From: Actinomadura livida
GTDB taxonomy: Bacteria > Actinomycetota > Actinomycetes > Streptosporangiales > Streptosporangiaceae
Assembly (NCBI RefSeq): GCF_014648675.1
Contig: NZ_BMRO01000003.1
Location: 62,001 to 126,000 of the forward strand
Length of the DNA stretch: 64,000 nucleotides
Direction of reading: 5' to 3'
Of this stretch, positions 18,568 to 26,838 are shown piece by piece (the stretch's first letter is position 1; each line of letters begins with the position of its first letter). Under the pieces are notes generated by a model, which was not told the origin of the DNA, did no database searches, and saw only the letters and a list, made by a program, of their open reading frames with translations. A program made the position numbers and the translations under genes.

Positions 18568-20484
18568 ATGGACACGTCGGTTGCTGATCCACTCGTCGGG
18601 CGGGTGCTCGACGGGCGCTACCGCATTGAGTCCCGCATCGCGCGCGGCGGCATGGCCACGGTCTACGTCGCGCGCGACATCAGGCTCGACCGCACCGTCG
18701 CGATCAAGGTGATGCACGCCGGGCTCGCCTCCGACGAGGACTTCGTCGCCCGCTTCATCGGGGAGGCCAAGGCCGCGGCGGCGCTGTCGCACCCGAACGT
18801 CGTCGCCGTCTACGACCAGCGCACCGACGGCGAGCACGTCTTCCTGGTGATGGAGTACGTCGCGGGCCACACGCTGCGCGACGCGCTGACCGCCGTCGGC
18901 CGGCTCGGGCCCCGCGCCGCGATGGAGATCATGATGCCGGTGCTGGCCGCGCTCGGCGCCGCGCACCGGGCCGGTCTCGTGCACCGCGACGTCAAGCCCG
19001 AGAACGTGCTGATCAACGAGGACGGCCAGGTCAAGGTCGCCGACTTCGGCCTCGCCCGCGCCGAGACCGCGAGCAAGATGACCAAGACCGGTGTGATCAT
19101 CGGCACGGTCGGCTACCTCTCCCCCGAGCAGGTGCTGTCCGGCAGCGCCGACGCCCGGTCGGACGTGTACGCCGCGGGCGTCATGCTGTTCGAGCTGCTC
19201 ACCGGTGAGCTGCCGCACCGCGGCGACACCCCGCTCGCCGTCGCGTACAAGCACGTGAACGAGACCGTGCCGCCGCCGTCCGGCGTCGTCCCGGGCATCC
19301 CGCCGCAGGTGGACGCCCTGGTCACGGACGCGACGAACCACGACCCGGGGCGCCGCCCGGTCGACGCGAACCAGTACCACGCCGAGGTCGCCGAGGCGTT
19401 CGGCGGCCTCCCCCGCGACTTCGACCGGCGCATGGAGGAGGCGTCCCGCGGCGCCACCAGCGTCCTGGAGGCCCCGCCCGCCGACGGGCGCACCGCCGTC
19501 CTCGACCGCAGCACCCTGCCCGCCGAATACCCCGAGCGGACCAGGGCCGACCGCGCCATCGGGGCGCTGACCGGCCGCTACGCCCTCATCGCCATCGCCG
19601 CGATCGCGGCGCTCATCCTCGGCTGGGCCGTGTGGTACCAGACGTCCGGGCAGTACGAGCACGTCCCGTCGTCGATCATCGGGATGGACGTCGACGACGC
19701 CCGCGACCAGCTGGAGAGCGCCGGGCTGGACGTGCGGCTCGCCACCCCCATCTACGACGACCGCATCCACAAGGGCGACGTCGTCAAGTCCGACCCGCCC
19801 GCGGGCGCCCGCCTCGCCCAGGGCGAGCCCGTCACGCTGACACCGTCCAAGGGCATCACGCCGCGCGAAGTCCCGGACGTGAAGGGCAAGCCCCTGGCCG
19901 AGGCCAAGCAGATCCTGGAGGACGACGGCTTCAAGGTCGGGCGGACGACCAGCACGCCCTCCCAGACCGTCGCCAAGGACAGCGTCATCGGCACCGAGCC
20001 GCAGGCCGGCCAGAAGCAGTCCCCCGACGACCCGGTCGCCGTCATCGTCTCCACCGGCATGTCCATGCCGGACCTCATCGGCCAGAACGGCGACGCCGCC
20101 GCCAACCGGCTGCGCTCGATGGGCCTGAACGTCAAGGTGCAGAAGAAGAAGGTCGACGGCAAGGAACCGAACTCGGTGATCGACCAGGCCCCGGCGGAGG
20201 GCACCGGCGTCTCCCGCGGCGACGAGGTCACGATCGTCGTCAACAAGCGCGACTGCCTGGTCGACGCGGGCCCGATCCAGCTCGGCTGCGACGACGGCAG
20301 CGAGAAGATCGTCCCGGTGCCGAACGTGGTGGGGCGCACCGTCCGGGACGCCGAGAAGGCCCTGAAGGAGTCCGGCTTCGAGGTCAACGTGACGGGCTTC
20401 GGCGGCAACATCGTCCGCTTCCAGTCCCCGAGCGAGGGCGAGGCGCCGCGCGGCTCCACCGTCACGATCGTCCGGGGGCCGTGA
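18568..20484 (+). CDS. PASTA-domain Ser/Thr protein kinase, PknL/PknB type
   Basis: A 638-residue transmembrane kinase. The cytoplasmic kinase domain is complete: glycine loop ARGGMATVY, Lys47 in VAIKVM, HRDVKPENVLI (Asp141), DFG from 159, a TKTG activation loop with Thr candidates for autophosphorylation, and YLSPEQ. One membrane helix lies at about 338-358. Four extracellular PASTA repeats follow (about 365-638), domains known to bind muropeptide or lipid II. TAAACT ends 7 bases before the ATG, suggesting leaderless mRNA. Its position next to an Rv2175c homologue, DAHP synthase and the prenyl synthetase matches PknL in mycobacteria, although M. tuberculosis PknL lacks PASTA repeats. Confidence 0.93.
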   Translation: MDTSVADPLVGRVLDGRYRIESRIARGGMATVYVARDIRLDRTVAIKVMHAGLASDEDFVARFIGEAKAAAALSHPNVVAVYDQRTDGEHVFLVMEYVAGHTLRDALTAVGRLGPRAAMEIMMPVLAALGAAHRAGLVHRDVKPENVLINEDGQVKVADFGLARAETASKMTKTGVIIGTVGYLSPEQVLSGSADARSDVYAAGVMLFELLTGELPHRGDTPLAVAYKHVNETVPPPSGVVPGIPPQVDALVTDATNHDPGRRPVDANQYHAEVAEAFGGLPRDFDRRMEEASRGATSVLEAPPADGRTAVLDRSTLPAEYPERTRADRAIGALTGRYALIAIAAIAALILGWAVWYQTSGQYEHVPSSIIGMDVDDARDQLESAGLDVRLATPIYDDRIHKGDVVKSDPPAGARLAQGEPVTLTPSKGITPREVPDVKGKPLAEAKQILEDDGFKVGRTTSTPSQTVAKDSVIGTEPQAGQKQSPDDPVAVIVSTGMSMPDLIGQNGDAAANRLRSMGLNVKVQKKKVDGKEPNSVIDQAPAEGTGVSRGDEVTIVVNKRDCLVDAGPIQLGCDDGSEKIVPVPNVVGRTVRDAEKALKESGFEVNVTGFGGNIVRFQSPSEGEAPRGSTVTIVRGP

Positions 20485-20504
20485 CCGGATAGGCTGAACC
20501 GGTC

Positions 20505-21359
20505 ATGACCTCACCGCACAACCCCGTCGGGGCCCACGTGCCCGTGGCCGGCGGCCTGGCCAGCGGGGGCCTGAAGTACGCCGCCGAGATCGGCGCCGAG
20601 GCGATCCAGGTCTTCGTGGCCAACCCGCGCGGCTGGGCCCTCCCCGAGGGCCGTCCCGCCGAGGACGAGAAGCTGCGCGCCCGCACCGACGTCCCCGTGT
20701 ACGTGCACGCCCCGTACCTGGTCAACTTCGGCTCCCCGAACGCGGAGACCCTCGCCAAGTCGATCGCGACCGTCCGCCACTCCCTGGTCCGCGGCAGGGC
20801 CATCGGCGCCCGCGGCGTCGTCGTCCACACGGGCTCCTCCGTCACCCAGACCTACGACGAGGCGATGGCGCAGATCCACGAGCACGTCCTGCCCCTCCTG
20901 GAGGAGATCCCCGAGGACGGCCCCGACCTCCTCCTCGAACCCATGGCCGGCCAGAACAACATGCTCTGCACGAAAGTCCAGGACCTCGGCCCGTACTTCG
21001 ACCGCCTTGAGCACCACCCGAAGCTGGGCGTCTGCTTCGACACCTGCCACGCGTTCGCCGCGGGCCACGACCTGGCCGCCCCCGGCGGCGTGAAGGACAC
21101 CCTCGACGCCCTGGTCGCCACCGTCGGCGAGGGCCGCCTCAAACTGATCCACGCCAACGACTCCAAGGACCCCTGCGGCTCCGGCCGAGACCGCCACGAG
21201 AACATCGGCGCCGGCATGATCGGCGAACCCCCCTTCGCCGACCTCTTCACCCACCCGGCGACCACCGGCCTCCCGGTCCTGATAGAAACCCCAGGCCGAG
21301 CCCCCGCCCCCCACGCCAAAGACATAAAAACCCTAAAGACCCTAAGAGACACCCTCTAA
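20505..21359 (+). CDS. nfo: Deoxyribonuclease IV (AP endonuclease, Nfo family)
   Basis: A 284-residue TIM-barrel endonuclease that cuts DNA at abasic sites during base excision repair. Zinc-ligand motifs are present: VYVHAPYLVNFGSP (about 65), VVVHTGSS (about 105), LLLEPMAGQ (about 145), GVCFDTCHAFAAG (about 175), LIHANDSKD (about 211) and RHENIGAGMIG (about 226), ending VLIETPG. A TAGGCT hexamer ends 9 bases before the ATG and no clear ribosome site is seen. The gene is followed by the 199-bp tandem repeats. Confidence 0.94.
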   Translation: MTSPHNPVGAHVPVAGGLASGGLKYAAEIGAEAIQVFVANPRGWALPEGRPAEDEKLRARTDVPVYVHAPYLVNFGSPNAETLAKSIATVRHSLVRGRAIGARGVVVHTGSSVTQTYDEAMAQIHEHVLPLLEEIPEDGPDLLLEPMAGQNNMLCTKVQDLGPYFDRLEHHPKLGVCFDTCHAFAAGHDLAAPGGVKDTLDALVATVGEGRLKLIHANDSKDPCGSGRDRHENIGAGMIGEPPFADLFTHPATTGLPVLIETPGRAPAPHAKDIKTLKTLRDTL

Positions 21360-21388
21360 AGCCAACTCCTGATCCCGCAGCAAAACAC

Positions 21389-21848
21389 CGATCGCACGAA
21401 GTGCCCGCTAAAGGGAGGGCCCCAGGGCCCGACCGCCAAGGGCTCTGCTTCTAGACACGAGACGACACCGGCCACCACCGCAACCACGCGACGACCTGAA
21501 CAGTCGCGATCGCGTCCGAAGGCAGGTTTCGAGCCTGCGAGAAACCTGATCGCGCAGCGAGCCGCCAGGCGAGCCGGAGCGATGCAGCGATCGCACGCAT
21601 TGCCCGCCGAAGGGAAGGCCCCAGGGCCCGACCGCCAAGGGCTCTGCTTCTAGACACGCGACGACACCGGCCACCACCGCAACCACGCGACGACCTGAAC
21701 AGTCGCGATCGCGTCCGAAGGCAGGTTTCGAGCCTGCGAGAAACCTGATCGCGCAGCGAGCCGCCAGGCGAGCCGGAGCGATGCAGCGATCGCACGCATT
21801 GCCCGCCGAAGGGAAGGCCCTCTAGGGCCTGACCGCCGAGGGCAATGC
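21389..21848. repeat. Tandem repeat, 2.3 copies of a 199-bp unit
   Basis: Copies begin at CGATCGCAC at 21389, 21588 and 21787, exactly 199 bp apart. The first two are nearly identical; the third stops after about 60 bp. Each unit includes a hairpin CAGGTTTC-(10)-GAAACCTG and the string GGGCTCTGCTTCTAGACACG. In the third copy GCATTGCCC and GGGCAATGC frame a near-palindrome AGGCCCTCTAGGGCCT. Minus-strand frames across the unit encode arginine-rich peptides with no family resemblance and are judged non-coding. It lies between nfo and the broken symporter. Confidence 0.9.
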
Positions 21849-21859
21849 AATAAACAAGA

Positions 21860-21907
21860 GCTCAGGCGCCGCTGAACAACCCCCCGACTGTTCAGCGGCG
21901 CCTGAGC
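21860..21907. terminator. Perfect 19-bp stem hairpin (bidirectional terminator candidate)
   Basis: GCTCAGGCGCCGCTGAACA and its exact reverse complement flank a 10-base C-rich loop. It lies between convergent units (nfo on plus, symporter remnant on minus) and is strong enough to stop transcription in either direction, although no T-tract is present. A second hairpin follows at 21954-21973, GATCCGGC-gttt-GCCGGATC. Confidence 0.65.
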
Positions 21908-21953
21908 CGCAGGCCGCCGGATCCCACCCCCCCGGTACGGGATCCAGCGGCGT

Positions 21954-21973
21954 GATCCGGCGTTTGCCGGATC
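21954..21973. other. 8-bp stem-loop GATCCGGC-gttt-GCCGGATC
   Basis: A perfect short stem with a four-base loop between the repeat array and the symporter remnant. The rest of 21974-22222 holds no recognisable gene. A locally AT-richer stretch near 22105-22145 has no assigned role. Confidence 0.45.
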
Positions 21974-22222
21974 TCCTGGTGTGCACGTGTGGGAGGTTCG
22001 CGGTGTGCTGGTCCGCCCGCCCTCCGCGGCGGTGTGGCGTGTGGTGCCACTGAGAACACTAGGGGTGTGATGCCACGGAGCGGCACCCGTGAAACGCTGC
22101 TCTCGGTAAACGGTACGTAGTCAAAGATATACGTAGCGTGTTCATGCGATGAGCGGTCGGGCGGGCGGGACGAGCGGCGGGTGGGAACGGTCCACATCGT
22201 GCGGTGAACGGTCGTCGATGAT

Positions 22223-23217
22223 TTACGGACGGGGTGCCGGTTCCGGGCGGCGGCCGGCGGTGGCGGGCGCCGGTCCGGGGTCGTCCTCGGGGAGGTGCAG
22301 TTTCATCAGTGCCCGGTCCGCGTGGCGGGGGACGCGGTGGCGGGTCAGCAGCGACGCCGTGATCATGATGGCGAAGACGGCGGGGGCGATGACGAGGGCG
22401 GGCTGGGCGAGGAGGGCCGCGGTGAGGTCCGTGCCGCGGCCGGAGAACAGGCGGGTGAGGGCCGCCGTGACCGTGAGGCCGCCGCCGGTGAGGAGTCCGG
22501 CGGCGGCGCCGGCGGGGGTCAGGCCGCGCCACCAGATGCCGAGGACGAGCAGCGGGCACAGCGTGCAGGCCGACACGGAGAGCGCCATCGTCACGAGGGT
22601 CGCGGCGCCCTGCGTGCTCGTCGCGGGCAGCAGGGCCAGCGGGGCGGCGAGGGCGAGCACGGCGCCGCAGCGGAAGGCGGTGATTCCGCCGTGGCGGCGG
22701 AGGCACTGGGAGAGCGTCCCGGCGAGGGCGACGACGATGCGTTCGAAGTGCGGCGCACCGTCGGCCACCGGGTCGGGGCGGCCGTCGAGGTTCCACACGG
22801 ACAGCAGCGCCACGGCCGGGATCGCCACGGCGGCCAGCTTCACCCAGAACTGGACCGCCTGGACGGCGGTGATGCTGCGCATGCCTCCGGAGGCGACGAT
22901 CAGGAGGACGACACCGACGACGACGGCCCATCCCGTCCAGACGGGTGCAGCACGTATCCGGCGGTTCCGGCGGTCGGCAGCCACAGCATGTCGACGCCGT
23001 AGGCGAGCATCAGCCCCGCGGTGCCGAGGTACGCGGCGGCGGAGAGGTGGTCGCCGCAGACCGCGGAGGCGTTCCACCAGGGTGTGACGCCGCGCGACGC
23101 GACGAGGAGGTCTGCGGTGGTGCGGGCCGAGCGGCGGCCGTACATGCCGAGGACGGCCGCCGTTCCCGCCGTCGCGACCAGCGCGGCGAAGGCCGCCGCC
23201 ACGGCCAGCGCGGTCAC
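22223..23217 (-). pseudogene. Sodium:solute symporter (ActP/MctP-like), internal deletion and frameshift
   Basis: Two fragments in different frames make up one SSS-family transporter. The N-part starts at the GTG at 23217 and covers the first helices (LLVASRGVTPWWNASAVCGD, then YLGTAGLMLAYGVDMLW) up to TAGYVL near 22955. Similarity then jumps to APVWTGWAVVVGVVLLIVASGGMRSIT in another frame, so roughly 75 codons of the family sequence are missing and the frame is lost. The C-part, down to 22223, has several helices and a short hydrophilic tail. The GTG overlaps the stop of the small partner gene. Intact relatives carry acetate or pyruvate/lactate; this one should be inactive unless the defect is an assembly artefact. 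Confidence 0.8.
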
Positions 23218-23654
23218 GGACGGTCCACCGGCCCCGCGAGGTCGCGTTCCGCTTGCTCGGCGCGCCGCAGCTGCCGCCGGGACACGGCGATCCAGACGGG
23301 CTGGACGCCGAGCGCCAGCACGAGCCACCAGAGCGGGGCGCCGTGCACCCGCGCCCGCGCGACCGCGGGAACGGCGGCCAGCAGAACGGGCAGCCCCGCC
23401 ACCCCGGTCAAGACGACCGCGCAGGTCCCGAGAGCGATGCGAAGCTGGGTGCGGATGAGGGCACGGGCTTCGGCGGGCCCGGGCCGGCGGGGAACGGACG
23501 GGCCGGCATGGCGCGGGCCCGCATCGCGCGAGCCCGCATCGAGCGGGCCGGTATCGGGTGGCGCCGGGGCGGGCGGTCGGGGTGTGCGGGCGGTGACGGT
23601 CGTGGCGCGGGTGGTCGCCGTCCGGTCGGCGGCGGCGGGGTGGTCATCGGCCAT
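23214..23654 (-). CDS. Small two-helix membrane protein, DUF485-like symporter partner
   Basis: A 146-residue protein. Residues 1-60 are hydrophilic and rich in Pro, Ala, Asp and Thr. Two membrane helices follow (IALGTCAVVLTGVAGLPVLL and LWWLVLALGVQPVWIAVS), then a charged tail RRAEQAERDLA. Proteins of this size and topology, often DUF485, are usually encoded directly before ActP/MctP-type symporters, as here. Its start overlaps the end of the response regulator by 11 bp and its stop overlaps the symporter GTG. The role is probably in assembly or function of the transporter, which is now broken. Confidence 0.65.
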   Translation of the reverse strand: MADDHPAAADRTATTRATTVTARTPRPPAPAPPDTGPLDAGSRDAGPRHAGPSVPRRPGPAEARALIRTQLRIALGTCAVVLTGVAGLPVLLAAVPAVARARVHGAPLWWLVLALGVQPVWIAVSRRQLRRAEQAERDLAGPVDRP

Positions 23655-24438
23655 CGGGTCCGGACCCGGCGGGGGCGTCGTCCTCGCCCGGCCGGTGGAA
23701 CTTGCGGACGAGCCGGTCCCGTACCTCGCGGGTGTGGCGGCGGCTGACCTGCAGCAGCTCGTCGCCGATCTGGACGGCCGCGCGCCCGCCGTCGAAGCGC
23801 AGCTCGGTGACGTGCGCGGACGCGACGAGCGTGCTGCGGTGGATCCGGATGAACCCGGCGGCCTCCCACCGCTTGGTCAGCGCCGACAGCGGCATCCGGA
23901 CGAGGTAGCCGCCGTCGGCGGTGTGCAGCCGCACGTAGTCGCCCTGCGCCTCGACATGGGTGACCGACCGGCGGGACACGAGCCGGGTGCGGCCGCCGAG
24001 CTCGACGGGGATCATCTCGTCCTCGGGGTCGCGGGCCTCCTCGTCGGGCGGGGCGGCCCGCCCGGCGGCCGCGGCGACCCGGCGGACCGACTCGGCGAGC
24101 CGCTCGGGGCGCACGGGCTTCAAAAGGTAATCGAGGGCGCCGAGCTCGTAGGCGGTGACGGCGCAGTCGTCGTGGGCGGTCACGAAGACGACGTGCGGGG
24201 GCGCGGCGAAGCCGGTCAGCAGGCGGGTGAAGTCGAGCCCGTCGAGGCCGGGCATGCGTATGTCGAGGAAAACGGCGTCGAGGCGTTCGCCCTCGACGAG
24301 CATCCGGCTCAGGTCGCGCAGCGCGGACGAGGCGTCGCCCGCGCTGCTGACCCGGCCGATCCGCGAATCCCTGCGGAGCAGATAGGTCAGCTCCTCCAGG
24401 GCGGGGCGTTCGTCGTCGACGGCCAGGACGTGGAGCAT
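23644..24438 (-). CDS. LytTR-type response regulator
   Basis: A 264-residue regulator. The receiver domain (about 1-125) has VDDERPAL, the phosphoacceptor Asp59 in VFLDIRMPGLDG, VTAHDD and the conserved lysine in YLLKPV. A LytTR DNA-binding domain (about 150-250) has RRSVTHVEAQGDYVRLHT and FIRIHRSTLV, a domain that binds direct repeats upstream of target promoters. The ATG at 24438 begins MLHVLAVDDE; a longer frame to 24486 has no support. It pairs with the LytS-type kinase 76 bp upstream. In actinobacteria such pairs often adjoin and control SSS symporters, consistent with this locus. Confidence 0.92.
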   Translation of the reverse strand: MLHVLAVDDERPALEELTYLLRRDSRIGRVSSAGDASSALRDLSRMLVEGERLDAVFLDIRMPGLDGLDFTRLLTGFAAPPHVVFVTAHDDCAVTAYELGALDYLLKPVRPERLAESVRRVAAAAGRAAPPDEEARDPEDEMIPVELGGRTRLVSRRSVTHVEAQGDYVRLHTADGGYLVRMPLSALTKRWEAAGFIRIHRSTLVASAHVTELRFDGGRAAVQIGDELLQVSRRHTREVRDRLVRKFHRPGEDDAPAGSGPDGR

Positions 24439-24514
24439 GAGGGCGACTTTGCCGCGATTACCGTCTGTCCGCAATCGGTTCCGCAAAGTGAGTACGGTGT
24501 CGCATGGTCATCGG

Positions 24515-25837
24515 TCAGTCCGAAAATAACCCCGGACGGTATTTCGGTACGCGCAGATTCACCTTCGTCCCGGCGCCGAGGGCGGTCTCGACGGTCAGCC
24601 CGTACTCCTCCCCGTAGAACTGGCGCATCCGCTCGTCGACGTTGGCGAGTCCGATACCCGCCCCTTCCCGCCGGGGGCGCGGCGCCACGCTCCCCCACCC
24701 GGTCGGTCCGGGGCGGCCCACGGGCGCGGAGAGGATCTCCGCGAGGCGTTCCGGGTCCATGCCGACGCCGTCGTCCTCGACGCTGATCGCCGCCTCGGCG
24801 CCGGAGTCGCGCGCGATGATCGAGATGTGGCAGGCCCGCCCGGCGCCCGTCCCGGCCATGCCGTGCCGGACGGCGTTCTCGACGAGCGGCTGGAGCGCCA
24901 GGAACGGCACCGCGACCGGCAGCACCTCGGGCGCGATCTCGACCCGGCACTGCAGCCGGTCCCCGAATCTGGCCCGTTCCAGGAGCAGGTACCGGTCGAT
25001 GGAACGCAGCTCGTCGGCGAGCGTGGTGAAGTCGCGCGGGTTGCGGAAGGAGTAGCGGGCGAAGTCGGCGAAGTCCAGCAGGAGTTCGCGGGCGCGCTCG
25101 GGATCGGTCCGGACGAACGAGGCGATCGTCGTCAGCGAGTTGTAGACGAAGTGGGGCGAGATCTGCGCGCGCAGTGCCCGCAGCTCGGCCTCGGCCAGGC
25201 GGATGCGCGCGGTGTCGAGCCCGGCGAGCTCCAGCTGGCCGGTGAGGAGGCTGGCCGCGTCCCCGGCGGCGCGGACGCGTGCCGCGGACGGATGCCGCCA
25301 GTACGCGGCGAGCGTCCCCGCGACGCGCCCCTCGACGGAGAGGGGGGCGACCAGCGCCGCCTGCACGCCGCAGTCCGGGTCGTCGCAGCCGATCGACTCG
25401 GGCGGCGGCACCCGGGGCCGCCCGGAGGCGAGCACCGGGAGGGCGTGCTGGACGGCGTCCGCCGCGTGCCGGCCATGACCCGCCCCGTCCCACACCAGTA
25501 GCCGCGGTGTCTCACGGGCCTCCCCGCCATCACCGTCGTCTTCACCGAAGCCGCCGCCGTCCTCCGGCGGCAGGACCCCGACCAGCGCGACGGCCTCCGC
25601 GCCCAGCAGCGGCCTGAGCCTCCTGGCGGCCTTGCGCGCGGCCTCCTCCGTCAGCCCGGCGCGCAGCGGCGACGACGCGCGCACGGCCGCGTGCAGCGCC
25701 GCGAACGCCGTCTTCTCGGCCGTGTCGGCGGGCACGCGGCGCAGGTCGGGCAGCCGGCGGCGCAGCGCCCAGGCGCCGGTGACCGTGCCGGCGGCCACGG
25801 CGCACGCGACCGTGTCCGCGACGGAGGGTAGGATCAT
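24515..25837 (-). CDS. LytS-type sensor histidine kinase
   Basis: A 440-residue kinase. There is one N-terminal membrane helix (about 5-25), then a GAF-like sensory region (about 45-205) with several cysteines in IGCDDPDCGVQAALVAPL. The His_kinase domain has LRAQISPHFVYNSLT with His229. The ATPase domain has LVENAVRHGM, ISVEDDGVGMD and GIGLANVDERM. It should phosphorylate the adjacent LytTR regulator. The sensed signal is unknown; with the neighbouring symporter genes a carboxylate is a reasonable guess. Confidence 0.92.
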   Translation of the reverse strand: MILPSVADTVACAVAAGTVTGAWALRRRLPDLRRVPADTAEKTAFAALHAAVRASSPLRAGLTEEAARKAARRLRPLLGAEAVALVGVLPPEDGGGFGEDDGDGGEARETPRLLVWDGAGHGRHAADAVQHALPVLASGRPRVPPPESIGCDDPDCGVQAALVAPLSVEGRVAGTLAAYWRHPSAARVRAAGDAASLLTGQLELAGLDTARIRLAEAELRALRAQISPHFVYNSLTTIASFVRTDPERARELLLDFADFARYSFRNPRDFTTLADELRSIDRYLLLERARFGDRLQCRVEIAPEVLPVAVPFLALQPLVENAVRHGMAGTGAGRACHISIIARDSGAEAAISVEDDGVGMDPERLAEILSAPVGRPGPTGWGSVAPRPRREGAGIGLANVDERMRQFYGEEYGLTVETALGAGTKVNLRVPKYRPGLFSD

Positions 25838-25948
25838 GGCAACTTACGGTAATGCCTGCCTCTTGCGCGGGCCCGGATGTCGTCCATTTACGAAGCCCGG
25901 AAGGCCGGACACGGCCACCCCGCCCGTTCCAGCCCCCGGGGGCCGGTC

Positions 25949-26572
25949 TCACAGCGGCGGGGCCTCGCCCTCGTCCTCCTGGTAGGAGTACCGCTGCTCC
26001 CGCCACGGGTCGGCGACGTTGTGGTAGCCGCGCTCCTCCCAGAAGCCGCGGCGGTCCCGCACGAGGTACTCCACGCCCCGGACCCACTTGACGCTCTTCC
26101 ACGCGTACAGGTGCGGGACCACGATGCGGAGGGGGAAGCCGTGGTCGGGGGTGAGCCGCTCGCCGTCCCGGTGGGTGGCGAACATCGTCGTGTCGGCGAG
26201 GAAGTCGCTCATCCGGATGTTGGCGCTGTAGCCGTACTCCGCCCAGACCATCACGTGCGTGACGTCCGGCGCGGGCGGCGCGAGCTCCACGATGGCCGAG
26301 CCGGGGACGCCCTCCCACTCGTTGTCCGGGATGGTGAACTTCGTGACGCAGTGGAAGTCGGCGACGGCGCGGCTCCTCGGCAGCGCGTCGAACTCGTCCC
26401 AGGTCCAGCGGTGCTGCTCCCCCGACGCGGTCGCGCCGAAGACCCGGAAATCCCAGTCCTTGGGACGGAACTTGGGCACGGGGCCGTAGTGGAGGACGGG
26501 CCAGCCCCGGGGGATGTACTGGCCGGGCGGCAGGTCGCGCGGCGACGGTGCGGACTGTTCGGGGTGGGACAT
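25949..26572 (-). CDS. Sulfite oxidase-like molybdopterin oxidoreductase
   Basis: A 207-residue single-domain protein of the Oxidoreductase_molyb family. The molybdenum-ligating cysteine is in FHCVTKF (about 76). VMVWAEYGYSANI and PLRIVVPHLYAWKSVKWVRG are typical of the pterin-binding core, and the C-terminus has FWEERGYHNVADPW. No signal peptide is visible, so unlike MsrP it is probably cytoplasmic. No heme partner is adjacent. The ATG at 26572 is chosen because similarity begins with PPGQYIPRGWPVLHYGP soon after. The substrate is unknown. Confidence 0.9.
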   Translation of the reverse strand: MSHPEQSAPSPRDLPPGQYIPRGWPVLHYGPVPKFRPKDWDFRVFGATASGEQHRWTWDEFDALPRSRAVADFHCVTKFTIPDNEWEGVPGSAIVELAPPAPDVTHVMVWAEYGYSANIRMSDFLADTTMFATHRDGERLTPDHGFPLRIVVPHLYAWKSVKWVRGVEYLVRDRRGFWEERGYHNVADPWREQRYSYQEDEGEAPPL

Positions 26573-26660
26573 GACGCCGCCATCCTGCCATCCGGGGTGA
26601 GCTGAGCCATATTCGGGGTCGCGTGCGCACCGCACCGGGAAAGTCGGCTAACCTGAGCAC

Positions 26661-26729
26661 GTGCGCAACGTCGTCTATTTCTTTTGGTTCGACCAGCCCG
26701 GGCGGCTGGTCTGCCGGACGTTGCGCTGA
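26661..26729 (+). CDS. Aromatic leader peptide of DAHP synthase (attenuator)
   Basis: A 22-codon GTG-started frame encodes a peptide with five aromatic residues in a row, YFFWF, at positions 6-10, and an arginine-rich end. It is followed by a terminator hairpin (26746-26773) and then the gene for the first enzyme of aromatic biosynthesis. This is the classic layout of ribosome-mediated attenuation, in which charged Phe, Tyr and Trp tRNA let translation proceed and termination occur. TAACCT ends 6 bases before the GTG, so the leader mRNA is probably leaderless. Confidence 0.85.
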   Translation: MRNVVYFFWFDQPGRLVCRTLR

Positions 26730-26745
26730 CAGACCACGAGACGAG

Positions 26746-26784
26746 AAGCCCCGGGCCGGTCGGCCCGGGGCTTTCGCCGTTTCA
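26746..26784 (+). terminator. Intrinsic terminator of the aromatic attenuator
   Basis: AAGCCCCGGGCC-ggtc-GGCCCGGGGCTT is a perfect 12-bp stem followed by TTCGCCGTTTC. It lies 16 bp after the leader-peptide stop and 55 bp before the DAHP synthase start. The leader segment GACCAGCCCGGGCGGCTGGT can itself pair (ACCAGCC with GGCTGGT) and contains CCCGGGC, which could compete with the terminator stem. Confidence 0.8.
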
Positions 26785-26838
26785 GGGGTTGGCCGCGGGT
26801 CACCGGGATCCCGGGCGTAACGGAGAGGCAGCACACCA

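Noticed and set aside
21389..21848. CRISPR-like array
   Set aside because: The 199-bp units are contiguous with no unique spacers, and no cas genes are present.
21408..21850. Repeated minus-strand peptides in the repeat array
   Set aside because: The frames are open only because of GC bias; they are Arg/Ser-rich, share no family and have no ribosome site.
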